A DNA stretch of 45,428 nucleotides, from NCBI GenBank assembly GCA_025964615.1, contig JAOPYM010000075.1:1-45428 (forward strand), in the 5' to 3' direction. A program made the translations under genes and the position numbers. The DNA comes from Actinomycetes bacterium. GTDB taxonomy: Bacteria > Actinomycetota > Actinomycetes > Streptosporangiales > Streptosporangiaceae. Below, in pieces: positions 15,348 through 24,750 of the stretch. The notes under the pieces are model-generated. The model did not search any database, had not been told where the DNA came from, and saw only the letters and a program-made list of their open reading frames with translations. Position 1 is the first letter of the stretch. Every line of letters starts with the position of its first letter.

Positions 15348-16334
15348 TCAATGGGGGAGTGCGTTGACGAAGCGGGGATCGAAGACCTGGTCGAGCGACG
15401 GCTTGATCTGGATGAGCCCGCTCTGCAGCAGGAACGCCGAGATGGAGGCGGCCTGGTAGGTCACGTGGCCGGGGCTGTCGATGAGCTGGAACTCCCGCAG
15501 GTTGTCCTGCTGCGAGAAGATCGTCGTGCCGGCCTGGTAGGTGGCGTAGTCGGACTCGCTCACCCCGGCGCGTTTGGCCATGATCCGTACGGCCTCGGGC
15601 TTGTTGGCGGCGATCCACGCGAGGGTGTCGAACCAGGTCTTCACCAGCGCCTGAACGGCCGAGGGCCGCTTGTTGAGGAACGCACCCGACACCACCAGAT
15701 GATCCGGGATCGCGCCGGGGAAGTCCTTGGAGGTCGCCAGCGCCCGGCTGCCCCTGCGCTTGAGGGCCTCGGTGGTGAACGGGGCGAACACCCCGACCGC
15801 GTCGACCTTGCCCTCCTCGAACGCCGTTGCCGCGGCGTCGGTCGCCATGGGCTGGAACTTGATGTCCTTCAGCGACAGGTGGACCCGCTTGAGGGCCAGG
15901 GTCAGCAGGTAGTGGTCGACGGTGCCGTTCTCCGCGGCGACCGTCTTGCCCTTGAGGTCGGCGAGCGACCTGATCCCCGGCCGGGCGATGATCTGGTCGT
16001 TGCCGGTCGAGTTGTCGTTGATCAGGACGATCGTCTGCCGGGAACCGTCGGTCACCGAGGACAGCGTGTCGTTGAGCGTCTGGCTGTTGGCGTCGATGTC
16101 GCCGTTGACGAGGGCGGTCAGGCTGTCGGTGTAGTTGTCGTAGTACTTCAGATCGACCTTGATGCCGTTCTTGGCGAACAGCCCCTTCTCCTGCGCGACC
16201 TGCCAGGGGAACCAGCCCGGCCAGGCACTGAAGCCGAGGGTGATGGCGGGCTGGCCGCCCTGAGCGGGCGCGCCGCACGAGGTCGCCGACGTCACTGCGA
16301 GCAGGACGGCGCAGAGCAGGCGCTTGGTCTTCAT
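15348..16334 (-). CDS. ABC-type solute-binding lipoprotein (NrtA/SsuA/TauA class)
   Basis: A 328-residue periplasmic-type binding protein. The signal peptide is MKTKRLLCAVLLAVTSATSC, with a lipobox-like end before Cys20, so the mature protein is probably a membrane-anchored lipoprotein. The fold is NMT1/THI5-like: LGFSAWPGWFPWQVAQEKGLFAKNG, NGDIDANSQTLND, and GKTVAAENGTVDHYLLTLAL. Relatives bind nitrate, taurine, aliphatic sulfonates, riboflavin precursors or amines. No permease or ATPase gene is adjacent. Its ATG overlaps the stop of cvnD (ATGA), tying it to the conservon, which is unusual, and a TetR gene follows. Confidence 0.9.
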   Translation of the reverse strand: MKTKRLLCAVLLAVTSATSCGAPAQGGQPAITLGFSAWPGWFPWQVAQEKGLFAKNGIKVDLKYYDNYTDSLTALVNGDIDANSQTLNDTLSSVTDGSRQTIVLINDNSTGNDQIIARPGIRSLADLKGKTVAAENGTVDHYLLTLALKRVHLSLKDIKFQPMATDAAATAFEEGKVDAVGVFAPFTTEALKRRGSRALATSKDFPGAIPDHLVVSGAFLNKRPSAVQALVKTWFDTLAWIAANKPEAVRIMAKRAGVSESDYATYQAGTTIFSQQDNLREFQLIDSPGHVTYQAASISAFLLQSGLIQIKPSLDQVFDPRFVNALPH

Positions 16335-16891
16335 CGGGAGTCCCCTGCCGTGATGATGTTGTCGAGAAGTGTGGCGAGGACCAGCTTCACCGATTCCCGG
16401 TCGCGTGCGTCGCACCTGACCAGGGGGATCTGTTCCGGTACACCGAGCGCCTCGCGGATCTCGTCGAGTTCGTACTGCTCGGAGCCGGGGAAGTGGTTGA
16501 CCCCGACGGCGAGCGGTATCCGCGCGTTCTCGAAGAAGGTGATGGCGGGAAAGGCCTGATCGATACGGCGGGTGTCGAGCAGGATGACGCAGCCGAGCGC
16601 GCCCTCGACGAGGTCGTCCCACAGGAAGGCGAACCGTTCCTGCCCGGGTGTGCCGAACAGGTACAGCACCAGGGTGTCGTCCACGGTGATCCGGCCGAAG
16701 TCGAAGGCCACGGTGGTGGTCGTCTTCTGCTCCACGCCGGCGACGTCGTCGACGTGCTGGGAGGCCTCGGTAATGGCGGCCTCCGTGGTCAGCGGCTCGA
16801 CCTCGGAGACGGCGCCGACGAAGGTCGTCTTCCCCACGCCGAATCCGCCGGAAATGATGATCTTCGCCGAGATCATCGTGTCAGAGCGCAC
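16331..16891 (-). CDS. cvnD: Conservon Ras-like GTPase (CvnD type)
   Basis: A 186-residue small GTPase of the actinobacterial conservon class. Motifs: P-loop GGFGVGKTTFVG (about residue 18), switch I threonine region TTTTVAFDFGRI, switch II LFGTPGQERF with the Gln (rather than MglA's Arg), and the specificity segment GVNHFPG in place of NKxD, which is normal for CvnD. GTG at 16891 has GGAAGG five bases upstream; an ATG at 16876 gives a protein five codons shorter without a ribosome site. It is expected to work with CvnA-C at the membrane as a signalling complex. Confidence 0.92.
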   Translation of the reverse strand: MRSDTMISAKIIISGGFGVGKTTFVGAVSEVEPLTTEAAITEASQHVDDVAGVEQKTTTTVAFDFGRITVDDTLVLYLFGTPGQERFAFLWDDLVEGALGCVILLDTRRIDQAFPAITFFENARIPLAVGVNHFPGSEQYELDEIREALGVPEQIPLVRCDARDRESVKLVLATLLDNIITAGDSR

Positions 16892-17348
16892 GGACACCTT
16901 CCAGGATCCGCTCCAGTACCGACCGCGACAGCCCCTCGTCCGGCCCGGCCTGTTCGTGCACGGCCACGAGCCGCTCGGCGATGAGATCGGCGATCAGCAC
17001 CCGGGCGACGCCGATCGGCACCACCAGGCCGTTGGCGACCTCCGCGACCGAGACCGGGCGCTGGCAGATCTGCACGATGCGCTGCCGTTCGAAGCCCAGC
17101 GGAGCCGACAGTGCCGCGGGCAAGGCGCTGATGAGCGTCTCGACCCGCAGCCGCTCGTCGGTTGGCCGGGTACGCCCGCCGGTGACGATGAAGGGCCGCA
17201 CGACAGGGCCGATCGCATAGTCCGGGTCATCGGTGGCCGGTGGCCGCGGGCCGGGAGCCTCGGCTTCGAAGAGCGTCTGGGACAGCTCGATCATCCGGGG
17301 ATCGGGCACCCTCGGCCGGCCGTCCTGCCACCAGTTGGCCCCGGTCAT
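16881..17348 (-). CDS. cvnC: Conservon DUF742 protein (CvnC type)
   Basis: A 155-residue protein. Its C-terminal half has the DUF742 winged-helix-like pattern AVVRPFIVTGGRT-type opening (here GPVVRPFIVTGGRTRPTDERL), then LGFERQRIVQICQRPVSVAEVANGLVVPIGVARVLIADL. In conservons this protein bridges the sensor kinase and the GTPase. Its ATG overlaps the cvnB stop (ATGA); an upstream frame is a shadow of cvnB. The order kinase, roadblock, DUF742, GTPase is exactly that of the cvn operons of Streptomyces. Confidence 0.92.
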   Translation of the reverse strand: MTGANWWQDGRPRVPDPRMIELSQTLFEAEAPGPRPPATDDPDYAIGPVVRPFIVTGGRTRPTDERLRVETLISALPAALSAPLGFERQRIVQICQRPVSVAEVANGLVVPIGVARVLIADLIAERLVAVHEQAGPDEGLSRSVLERILEGVRAL

Positions 17349-17770
17349 CTCAGTACCTCGGCCTTGAGCTCCGCCACGATCCGGGGCGTGAGCAGGGAAC
17401 CGAAGCGATCGCACAGCACGGCGATCTCATGGCCGACGAGCCCGAGATCGCACTGGGCGGTCGCCACCACGCCGAGGCAGCTGCCGTCGGAGATCGCCGA
17501 GACCAGCAGGAAGCCGCGCCGCATCTCGATCATCACGAGCTTCAGCCCTTCGAACCCGTACTGGTGTGAGGCACTGCGTGCCAGGCTGGTCAGGCCCGAG
17601 ACGACCGCCGCCAGGCGCTCGCCGCCGGATCTGTTGAGGTTCTCCGACATCGCCATCGGCAGCCCGTCCGAGGAGACCGCCACCGCGTCGGCCACACCGT
17701 CGGTCTCCCTTACGAACTTGCTGAGCAGCCAGTTGAAGTCATGAACTTCGGACGTCCGTTGACTCATCAC
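17345..17770 (-). CDS. cvnB: Conservon roadblock/LC7 protein (CvnB type)
   Basis: A 141-residue protein with the roadblock/LC7 fold: FVRETDGVADAVAVSSDGLPMAMSENLNR, then GGERLAAVVSGLTSLARSA, then GFEGLKLVMIEMRRGFLLVSAI. MglB/CvnB proteins of this type modulate small GTPases. The GTG start overlaps the cvnA stop (GTGA) and lies eight bases after GGAGG; the next codon is ATG, so the start is uncertain by one residue. It forms part of the conservon operon. Confidence 0.93.
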   Translation of the reverse strand: MMSQRTSEVHDFNWLLSKFVRETDGVADAVAVSSDGLPMAMSENLNRSGGERLAAVVSGLTSLARSASHQYGFEGLKLVMIEMRRGFLLVSAISDGSCLGVVATAQCDLGLVGHEIAVLCDRFGSLLTPRIVAELKAEVLR

Positions 17771-19977
17771 GATGGGTCCCTCCTGGCGCGTTCCTGTTCG
17801 GCTTGCTGGACGCCGCTGCGGAGGTTGTCCAGCATCGACCGGACCTCGCCCGGCGACCGGTGCGGCTCGGGGTCGCCGCCGGCCTGCTCCCGGGGTGGCG
17901 GGCGCCGGGGCACCGTCGCCGTCCGCTGCCGCTTGACCAGCCCGTTGCGGGTGGTCGCCTCCGCCGGCACGATGGCCGGCGTCAGCTCCGCCCTGGACTC
18001 GACGGCCGGCCGGGGTGCGGGCTGATCTGTGGATACGACCATGGCGGGCGGAAGCGCGATGCGGGCGGTCACCCCGTTCAGCGGCGAATCGTGCAGCCAG
18101 ACGTCGACGTCCAAGCGCTCGGCCAGCCGGCCCACGACATAGTGGCCCAGATCCCGGGTCGGGCCCACCAGGAAGCTCTGCTCGCCGCGCAGCCGCGCGT
18201 TGGCGATGGCCATCGCCTCCGCGGTCATGCCCACCCCCCGGTCGACGATCGCGATGTGGTACCCCCCGCCGGTGACCCGGGCCAGCACCTCGACCTCCAG
18301 ATCGGGCGGGGAGAAGGAGAGCGCGTTGTCGATGAGCTCGGCGAGCAGGTGGGAGACCTCGGCCGCGGCGGCACCCTGGATCCAGGCCGGATCGGCCCTG
18401 CGCAGGATGACGCGCCGATAGTCTTCGACCTCGGCGAAGGCCGAGCGGAGCACGTCACCGACGTTCACGGCGTCCGACCAGCGCCGGGGGCTGTGCTCGC
18501 CGACCAGGATCAGCAGGCTTTCGGCGTTGCGGCGCATCCGGGTGGCCAGGTGATCGAGCTCGAACAGGTTGGACAGCACGTGCGGGTCGGCCTCGTCCCG
18601 CTCCAGTTCGCTGATGAAGCCGAGTTGCCGCCGTACCAGGTTCTGGTTGCGCCGTCCCAGGTTGGCCAGCGATTCGGCCGTGTTGTGCCGCATGACCGCC
18701 TGCTCCACGGCGAGCCGTACCGCCGTCAGCTGCAGGTTGTCCAGCGCGTCCGCGACCTCGGCGAACTCGTCGTTGCGGCGGACCAGCTTGGAGCGGGTCA
18801 GGTCGAGTACGACGTCCTCGGGGTTCTCGGTGGTCTGGATGCGCGCGACGGACCCGGGCAGCCTGTGCTCGGCGACCTCGCGCGCCTCCTCGGCCAGCAG
18901 CCGCAGCGGCCGGATGATCGAGCGGAACATCTGGAGGAACAGCAGCAGGGCCACCGCGAGCGCCAGCACTGCCCCGCCGGCGTAGAGGGCGAGCCGGAGG
19001 TCGGCGGCACTCCTGATCTGCCCGGCCCGGCTTGCCGCCTCCGCGCCGATGTCGCGCTGCAGATCTCGCAGGTCCTGGCCGAAGGTGTTCATCACGGCCG
19101 ACCATTTCGGCGCGCTCAGGTTCAGGTGCGGGTTGCCGGCGCTGTGCAGCGCGCTCGTCTCGTACTGGTCCGCGAAGGCGGCCTCGGTCGTGTGCCGGGC
19201 CGCACTGAGCGCGTCGGCCTCGGTGGGGTCGGCCACCGAGTGGAAGCGTGAGAAGGCCTCCAGCTTGGCTGCCCGGACCTGCAGGAACTGCAGGTAGTCG
19301 TCCTGGCTGAACCTGCCCTGGGCGAAGACCCCGTTGAGCTGGCCGCGTTCCAGGGCGACGGCCTCCTTGGCGTCACCGATCGCGTAGAGGGCCTCAAGAC
19401 GCTGATGCAACGCGGGGTCGAGCTGCCCCGCACTGCCGTCGGCGGAGGCCTGGGCCAGCGCCATGATCGCGGTCGAGTAGAAGTCGAGGACCGCCGAGCG
19501 GGACATCCTGCCGGTGTCGACCGCCCCGCGCACGTCGCCGACCGTGCGCAACTGTCCCAGTGCGGTGGCGACGGCCTGGGCGCTCGTGCTGTGCACGTTC
19601 ATCAGGAACCGGTCAAGGCCCTGCTGGTTCTGGTCCGAAGCGCGACGCTGCGCGTCCAGCTGGGGACGGTAGTGCTGCGCACCGCCGAGCAGCCCGGTGG
19701 ACAGGGAGCGTTCGCGCTGCAGCGAGTGGATCAGGCCCTGGGTGGCCAGCACCAGGTCGACATTCCGCACGGCTGCGGTCGCCTCACCGGCGACCTGGAA
19801 CTGGTTGACCACGCCGAAACCGGCCAGCATCACCAGGGACACGGTCGGTACGGCCAGGATCAGGGCGAGCCGGGTGCGAATCGTCCGGACCCGGGCGCCG
19901 CCCCGCCGCCGCTCGGCCGACGGATTCCGCTGCCCGCCGTCGACGGACTGGACCGTCATACGGTGCCGAGAGTTCAC
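17767..19977 (-). CDS. cvnA: Conservon sensor histidine kinase-like protein (CvnA type, NIT domain)
   Basis: A 736-residue membrane sensor. One span follows the N terminus (LALILAVPTVSLVMLAGFGV), then an extracellular NIT (nitrate/nitrite-sensing type) helical domain containing LIHSLQRERSLSTGLLGG, a second span near residue 340 (LALYAGGAVLALAVALLLFL), a HAMP-like linker and a HATPase domain with LLAELIDNALSFSPPD and VDRGVGMTAEAM. The usual phosphoacceptor His region is not clear, as in other CvnA proteins. The tail is Pro/Arg-rich and disordered. GTG at 19977 has GAGGA five bases upstream. It heads the operon cvnABCD-lipoprotein-tetR. Confidence 0.92.
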   Translation of the reverse strand: MNSRHRMTVQSVDGGQRNPSAERRRGGARVRTIRTRLALILAVPTVSLVMLAGFGVVNQFQVAGEATAAVRNVDLVLATQGLIHSLQRERSLSTGLLGGAQHYRPQLDAQRRASDQNQQGLDRFLMNVHSTSAQAVATALGQLRTVGDVRGAVDTGRMSRSAVLDFYSTAIMALAQASADGSAGQLDPALHQRLEALYAIGDAKEAVALERGQLNGVFAQGRFSQDDYLQFLQVRAAKLEAFSRFHSVADPTEADALSAARHTTEAAFADQYETSALHSAGNPHLNLSAPKWSAVMNTFGQDLRDLQRDIGAEAASRAGQIRSAADLRLALYAGGAVLALAVALLLFLQMFRSIIRPLRLLAEEAREVAEHRLPGSVARIQTTENPEDVVLDLTRSKLVRRNDEFAEVADALDNLQLTAVRLAVEQAVMRHNTAESLANLGRRNQNLVRRQLGFISELERDEADPHVLSNLFELDHLATRMRRNAESLLILVGEHSPRRWSDAVNVGDVLRSAFAEVEDYRRVILRRADPAWIQGAAAAEVSHLLAELIDNALSFSPPDLEVEVLARVTGGGYHIAIVDRGVGMTAEAMAIANARLRGEQSFLVGPTRDLGHYVVGRLAERLDVDVWLHDSPLNGVTARIALPPAMVVSTDQPAPRPAVESRAELTPAIVPAEATTRNGLVKRQRTATVPRRPPPREQAGGDPEPHRSPGEVRSMLDNLRSGVQQAEQERARRDPS

Positions 19978-20160
19978 CCTGGTCCTCGCATCCTCGCCGT
20001 ACGCTGCGCCAACTCTGCGCACGAGAACCTACAAGTCCGCCGACGATCATTTCACTCAGGCCGATTACGTCCCCGTTAAATTGACCTCACACCGGAAGAT
20101 CGGTCCGGACGGCGGAACGGAGCCGCTGCTTCGGCAGGCTAGTGGCATGGTAATAGCACG

Positions 20161-20193
20161 AGAGCCCCACCAAGTGATCTTGGTTGGGGCTCT
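20161..20193 (-). terminator. Terminator downstream of tRNA-Val
   Basis: Inverted repeat AGAGCCCCACCAAG / CTTGGTTGGGGCTCT (one bulged base) with a four-base loop. It starts about 30 bases past the tRNA 3' end on the same strand. Confidence 0.75.
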
Positions 20194-20221
20194 TTGGCGT
20201 TGTTTCGGCCGGTCGGAGGGG

Positions 20222-20293
20222 TGGACGATACTGGGTTCGAACCAGTGACCCTTCGCTTGTAAGGCGAATGCTCTACCGCTGAGCTAATCGTCC
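20222..20293 (-). tRNA. tRNA-Val (anticodon TAC)
   Basis: A complete 72-base cloverleaf on the minus strand: acceptor stem GGACGAT/ATCGTCC, D arm TAGCTCAGCGGTAGAGCA, anticodon stem TTCGC/GCGAA enclosing CTTACAA (anticodon TAC), T loop GGTTCGAACC, discriminator A. CCA is not encoded. No integrase or duplicated 3' end is seen nearby. Confidence 0.96.
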
Positions 20294-20465
20294 GCACGCC
20301 GGTACAGCAGCTCCGGCGGACCGGGCAAGCCTACCTGGTCGGCGGGGTGGTACGCGAAGCGGTCTCAGGGCCGCTCGTTGGCACTGGCGTCGCCCACACC
20401 CCGGAGGAGGTACGGAAGATCTTCCTTGAAGCGATCTCCAGGCGGATCTCCTCCATGCCCTGACG

Positions 20466-21055
20466 TTAAGAGACTCCGGGTCTGAGTCCGTCGAGAATCA
20501 GCGACCACACGGCCTCGAAGGCCGTGGTGATCGCCGGGTCCGACCACTCGGCCTGGTGGACCGGGTTGTGGAAACGTGCCGTCGCGTCGAGGATCGCGCG
20601 ACCGTAGCGCGCCGGGTCCACGGCGCGGAACTCGCCGCCGGAGATCCCGTCGGCGACGATCCGTGAGGTCTGTGCGGCGAGCATGGCGACGTGTGCGGTC
20701 ACGACCCCACGTGCCCCGACGGCGATCGAGTGGTAGGTCGCGAACAGCTCGGGATCTTCGCGGGCCAGTCGCTGCTTGGTCTCGGCGAGGGTGGCGAGCC
20801 AGCGGTGCAGCCGTTCGGGCGCCGGTTCCGGCGAGTAGGCGATGGCGGTCAGCGGCGCGGAGATCCGGCCCAGCCAGCGTTCCGCGACGGCGTCCCGCAA
20901 CGCCGCCTTGCTGGTGAAATGCCGGTAGACGCTCCCATGGCTGACGCCGAGCGCCTTGGCGACGTCGACGACCGTGGTCTTGGCCGGGCCGAAGCGGCGG
21001 AGGACCTCCTCCGCCGCTTCGAGGATGCGCTCGGGGGTGAGCGGTGCATCGACCA

Positions 21056-21056
<1 letters not shown>
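20466..21056 (-). CDS. TetR-family regulator, cotranscribed with an aldo-keto reductase
   Basis: A 196-residue repressor. HTH: ILEAAEEVLRRFGPAKTTVVDVAKALGVSHGSVYRHFTSKAAL. The second half contains the TetR_C-like ETKQRLAREDPELFATYHSIAV segment seen in AefR/YbiH-like members. Its ATG overlaps the end of the aldo-keto reductase gene by one base (TGATG), so the two are coupled. The palindrome at 22088-22119, in the divergent promoter region of that operon and the sugar-porter gene, is the likely operator, which would make this an autoregulated switch for both directions. Confidence 0.92.
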
Positions 21057-22051
<995 letters not shown>

Positions 22052-22087
22052 GGTGATCCTCCCTTGTGTCACTTCGAGTATGCAGTA

Positions 22088-22119
22088 TGTGCTGACAGAT
22101 TTCAAATTTCGTCAGCACA
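22088..22119. promoter_or_regulatory. Operator palindrome between aldo-keto reductase and sugar-porter genes
   Basis: A 32-base palindrome with perfect nine-base arms (TGTGCTGAC and GTCAGCACA) and a partly symmetric AT-rich centre AGATTTCAAATTTC. It lies 36 bases before the minus-strand start and 41 bases before the plus-strand start, so one bound dimer could control both. Confidence 0.75.
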
Positions 22120-22160
22120 CCTGCCGGAGTACTCGTTGATCGACAGGGGAGGAACGCTGC

Positions 22161-23570
22161 ATGGCTATCGGGGAAGGTCGGGCCGCCGGGGTCCACCGAG
22201 CACGGTTCGCGCCGCTGGGGGTGGCCGCCGCGGCAGCGGTGGGCGGGTTCCTGTTCGGGTACGACTCATCGGTCATCAACGGTGCCGTCAACGCGATCCA
22301 GACCAAGTTCCATCTCAGCGCCACCGTGGTGGGCTTCGTGGTGTCCTCCGCACTGCTCGGCTGTGCGGTCGGCGCCTGGTTCGCCGGGCCGCTGGCCGAC
22401 CGGTTCGGCCGGATCCGGGTGATGGTGATCGCCGCCCTGCTGTTCGTGATCAGCGCGGCCGGGTCGGCGCTGGCCTTCAGCGCCTGGGACCTGACCTTCT
22501 GGCGGCTGGTGGGCGGCCTGGCCATCGGGGCCGCCTCGGTGATCGCACCCGCGTATATCGCGGAGATCGCGCCCGCCGCGCTGCGGGGCCGCCTCGGCTC
22601 GCTGCAGCAACTGGCGATCGTGCTCGGCATCTTCGCGGCGCTGCTGGTGGACTATCTGCTGGTACGGATCGCGGGCAGTGCGAGCAAGGACGTGCCGTGG
22701 GGCGGTCAGGCCTGGCGGTGGATGTTCGCGACGGCGGCGGCACCCGCCCTGGTGTACGGCGGGCTGGCTCTGCGGATACCCGAGTCGCCGCGCTATCTGG
22801 TGAAGAGGGGCATCCTCGGGGAGGCCAGGCGGGTACTGCTGGAGGTCGTCGGTGAGCCCAGTCCGGACACCAAGATCCGCGAGATCCAGGACACGCTCTC
22901 CAGCGACCGCCCGGTACGGCTCGGCGACCTGAGGGGCAGGACGTTCGGGCTGATGCCGATCGTCTGGGTCGGCATCCTGCTCTCGGTGTTCCAGCAGTTC
23001 GTCGGCATCAACGTGATCTTCTACTACTCCTCGGCGCTCTGGCGGGCCGTGGGTTTCAGCGAGAGCGACGCGACGCTCACCTCGGTCATCACCTCGGTCG
23101 TGAACGTGGTGACGACCCTGGTGGCGATCGCGTTCATCGACAGGATCGGGCGCAGGCCGCTGCTGCTGATCGGTGCCACGGGGATGGTGGTGACCCTCGG
23201 CGTCATGAGCATCGTGTTCGCGACGGCGAACGTCGTGAACGGCCAGCCCCAGCTGGGCCCGGTGGCGGGGCCCATCGCGCTGATCGCCGCGAACCTGTAC
23301 GTCTTCGCGTTCGGCTGCAGCTGGGGTCCGGTCGTGTGGGTGATGCTCGGTGAGATGTTCAACAACTACATCCGGGCGTCCGCGCTGGCCGTGGCGGCCG
23401 CAGCCCAGTGGCTGGCCAACTGGCTGATCACCACGACGTTCCCGCCGCTGGCCAAGCTCGGCCTCGAACTGGCGTACGGGCTGTACACGCTGTTCGCGCT
23501 CCTCGCCCTGGTCTTCGTCATCAAGGCGGTGAAGGAGACCAAGGGCAAGGAACTCGAACAGATGGTCTAA
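22161..23570 (+). CDS. Sugar-porter family MFS transporter
   Basis: A 469-residue, 12-helix symporter of the sugar porter family. Signatures: GGFLFGYDSSVINGA (helix 1), GPLADRFGRIRV, the helix 4 motif FWRLVGGLAIGAASVIAPAYIAEIAP, PESPRYLVKRG after helix 6, FQQFVGINVIFYYS (helix 7), FIDRIGRRPLL and a C-terminal KETKGKELEQM. These match bacterial GlcP/XylE-like hexose or pentose transporters. GGGAGG lies seven bases before the ATG. It is divergent from the aldo-keto reductase/TetR operon and shares its operator, so a sugar or sugar-like aldehyde may be the inducer (inference). Confidence 0.94.
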   Translation: MAIGEGRAAGVHRARFAPLGVAAAAAVGGFLFGYDSSVINGAVNAIQTKFHLSATVVGFVVSSALLGCAVGAWFAGPLADRFGRIRVMVIAALLFVISAAGSALAFSAWDLTFWRLVGGLAIGAASVIAPAYIAEIAPAALRGRLGSLQQLAIVLGIFAALLVDYLLVRIAGSASKDVPWGGQAWRWMFATAAAPALVYGGLALRIPESPRYLVKRGILGEARRVLLEVVGEPSPDTKIREIQDTLSSDRPVRLGDLRGRTFGLMPIVWVGILLSVFQQFVGINVIFYYSSALWRAVGFSESDATLTSVITSVVNVVTTLVAIAFIDRIGRRPLLLIGATGMVVTLGVMSIVFATANVVNGQPQLGPVAGPIALIAANLYVFAFGCSWGPVVWVMLGEMFNNYIRASALAVAAAAQWLANWLITTTFPPLAKLGLELAYGLYTLFALLALVFVIKAVKETKGKELEQMV

Positions 23571-23580
23571 GTCCTGTCCT

Positions 23581-23668
23581 GGCCTGGACTGAGCGACGAG
23601 GGAAGACGGCGCGTCAAGGCCCGCCCGGCGCCGTGCCGAAGGCGCGGCCATGAACACAGCCCAAGCAC
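23581..23668. repeat. Mosaic dispersed repeat, copy B
   Basis: Shares with copy A the blocks CTGGACTGAG, GCGTCAAGGCCC and GGCGCGGCCATGAACACAG, and with copy C the block GACGAGGGAAG. It fills the gap between two convergent genes and ends one base before the PAC2 stop codon. Confidence 0.75.
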
Positions 23669-24589
23669 TTACCCGTCTGAGGAGGAAGAGCCGTCCTGCT
23701 CGGCGAGGAAACGCTGGAACTCGTCGGCCAGTTCGTCCGCGGTGGGCATCTGCTGCTGCTCGGCGAGGAGTCCCTCGCGCTCCGTGGAACCGGCGAACGC
23801 GTCGTACTGCTGCTCCAGGGCCCGTACCACCTTCTCGACCTCGTCGGAGCCGGCCACCTGGTCGGCGATCTCCTTGTCGGTCGCCGCGGCGGCGGTGCGC
23901 AGTGCGTCGCCGGGGATGGCCAGGCCGGTCGCGGAGACGACGGCGTCCAGGGCCGCCACCGCGGCGGCGGGGTACTCCGACTGGGACAGGTAGTGCGGGA
24001 CGTGCACGGCGAAACCGATGGCGTCGTGCCCGGCCTCTCCGAGCCGCAGCTCAAGGAGCGAGGAGGCGCTGCCCGGCACCTGTACGCGGCCGAACCACGG
24101 GCGGGGCCCGGTGAGCAGTTCGGGCCGGGTGCCGTGCGGGGTGAGCCCGACCGGGCGGGTGTGCGGCACGCCCATCGGGATACCGTGGAAACCCACCGTC
24201 AGGGAGACGTCAAGACGCTCGACCAGAGACCGCACCGAGGCGGTGAAACCCTCCCAGAGGCGGTCGGGCTCGGGCCCGGTCAGGAACAGGAAAGGGACTC
24301 CGGCGGCGTCGGAGGCCAGGTGTATCGCCAGCTCCGGCGGCTCGTAGGACTCCCAGTGGTCCTGGTCGTACACCATGACGGGACGCCGCGCCCGGTAGTC
24401 CATCAGCGAGTCGACGTCGAACCGTCCGATGATCCGGTGCTCAAGGGTGTCCAGGATGTGGTCGCGGATGAGCTGCCCGGTGGATCCGGCGTCGACAAAA
24501 CCGTCCAGGCTGTGCAGCAGCACCGGCCGAGACAGCTCAGGTAGCTCACTGTCCAGCTCGTACAGTTCCTCAGGATTCCGCACCGTCAT
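23669..24589 (-). CDS. PAC2-family protein
   Basis: A 306-residue protein of the PAC2 family, named for eukaryotic proteasome assembly chaperone 2 and conserved in proteasome-bearing actinobacteria; its bacterial function is not settled. The N-terminal ELSRPVLLHSLDGFVDAGSTGQLIRDHIL and the middle segment GIPMGVPHTRPVGLTPHGTRPEL are characteristic. The C-terminal 60 residues are acidic and helical (QMPTADELADEFQRFLAEQ) and end in a serine run. It is monocistronic and convergent with the sugar porter. The start ATG begins a conserved region; no proteasome genes lie in the window. Confidence 0.88.
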   Translation of the reverse strand: MTVRNPEELYELDSELPELSRPVLLHSLDGFVDAGSTGQLIRDHILDTLEHRIIGRFDVDSLMDYRARRPVMVYDQDHWESYEPPELAIHLASDAAGVPFLFLTGPEPDRLWEGFTASVRSLVERLDVSLTVGFHGIPMGVPHTRPVGLTPHGTRPELLTGPRPWFGRVQVPGSASSLLELRLGEAGHDAIGFAVHVPHYLSQSEYPAAAVAALDAVVSATGLAIPGDALRTAAAATDKEIADQVAGSDEVEKVVRALEQQYDAFAGSTEREGLLAEQQQMPTADELADEFQRFLAEQDGSSSSDG

Positions 24590-24666
24590 CCCATCATCGT
24601 TCGCCGTACAACCTTAGTAAACCCAACATAGGACATGCCCTGTGTAGTCCCAGCACCTGACCGAAA

Positions 24667-24730
24667 CGTTGAGTCGTGGCGTTTCCCGCACCGGGGAGTG
24701 AAAAGGTGCGGGAAACGCCACGACTCAACG
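24667..24730. repeat. Dispersed hairpin element, copy 2
   Basis: Perfect 26-base arms (24667-24692 and 24705-24730) around a 12-base loop. The arm begins CGTTGAGTCGTGG and ends CCCGCACC. CCGAAAC and GTTTCGG further outside extend the pairing across a three-base bulge. It lies 20 bases past the stop codon of the minus-strand RelA/SpoT homologue. Confidence 0.95.
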
Positions 24731-24750
24731 GGGTTTCGGACGCGGACCCA

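Noticed and set aside
14644-16278. Extended open frame that would fuse the TetR protein to a long N-terminal part
   Set aside because: The upstream part is an out-of-frame shadow of the solute-binding lipoprotein. The TetR fold is complete from 15312.
20336-20463. Short plus-strand open stretch ending VRKIFLEAISRRISSMP
   Set aside because: Protein-like at its end but it has no ribosome site, runs out of the tRNA gene region, and matches no family I know. Could be a remnant, but the support is too weak to annotate.
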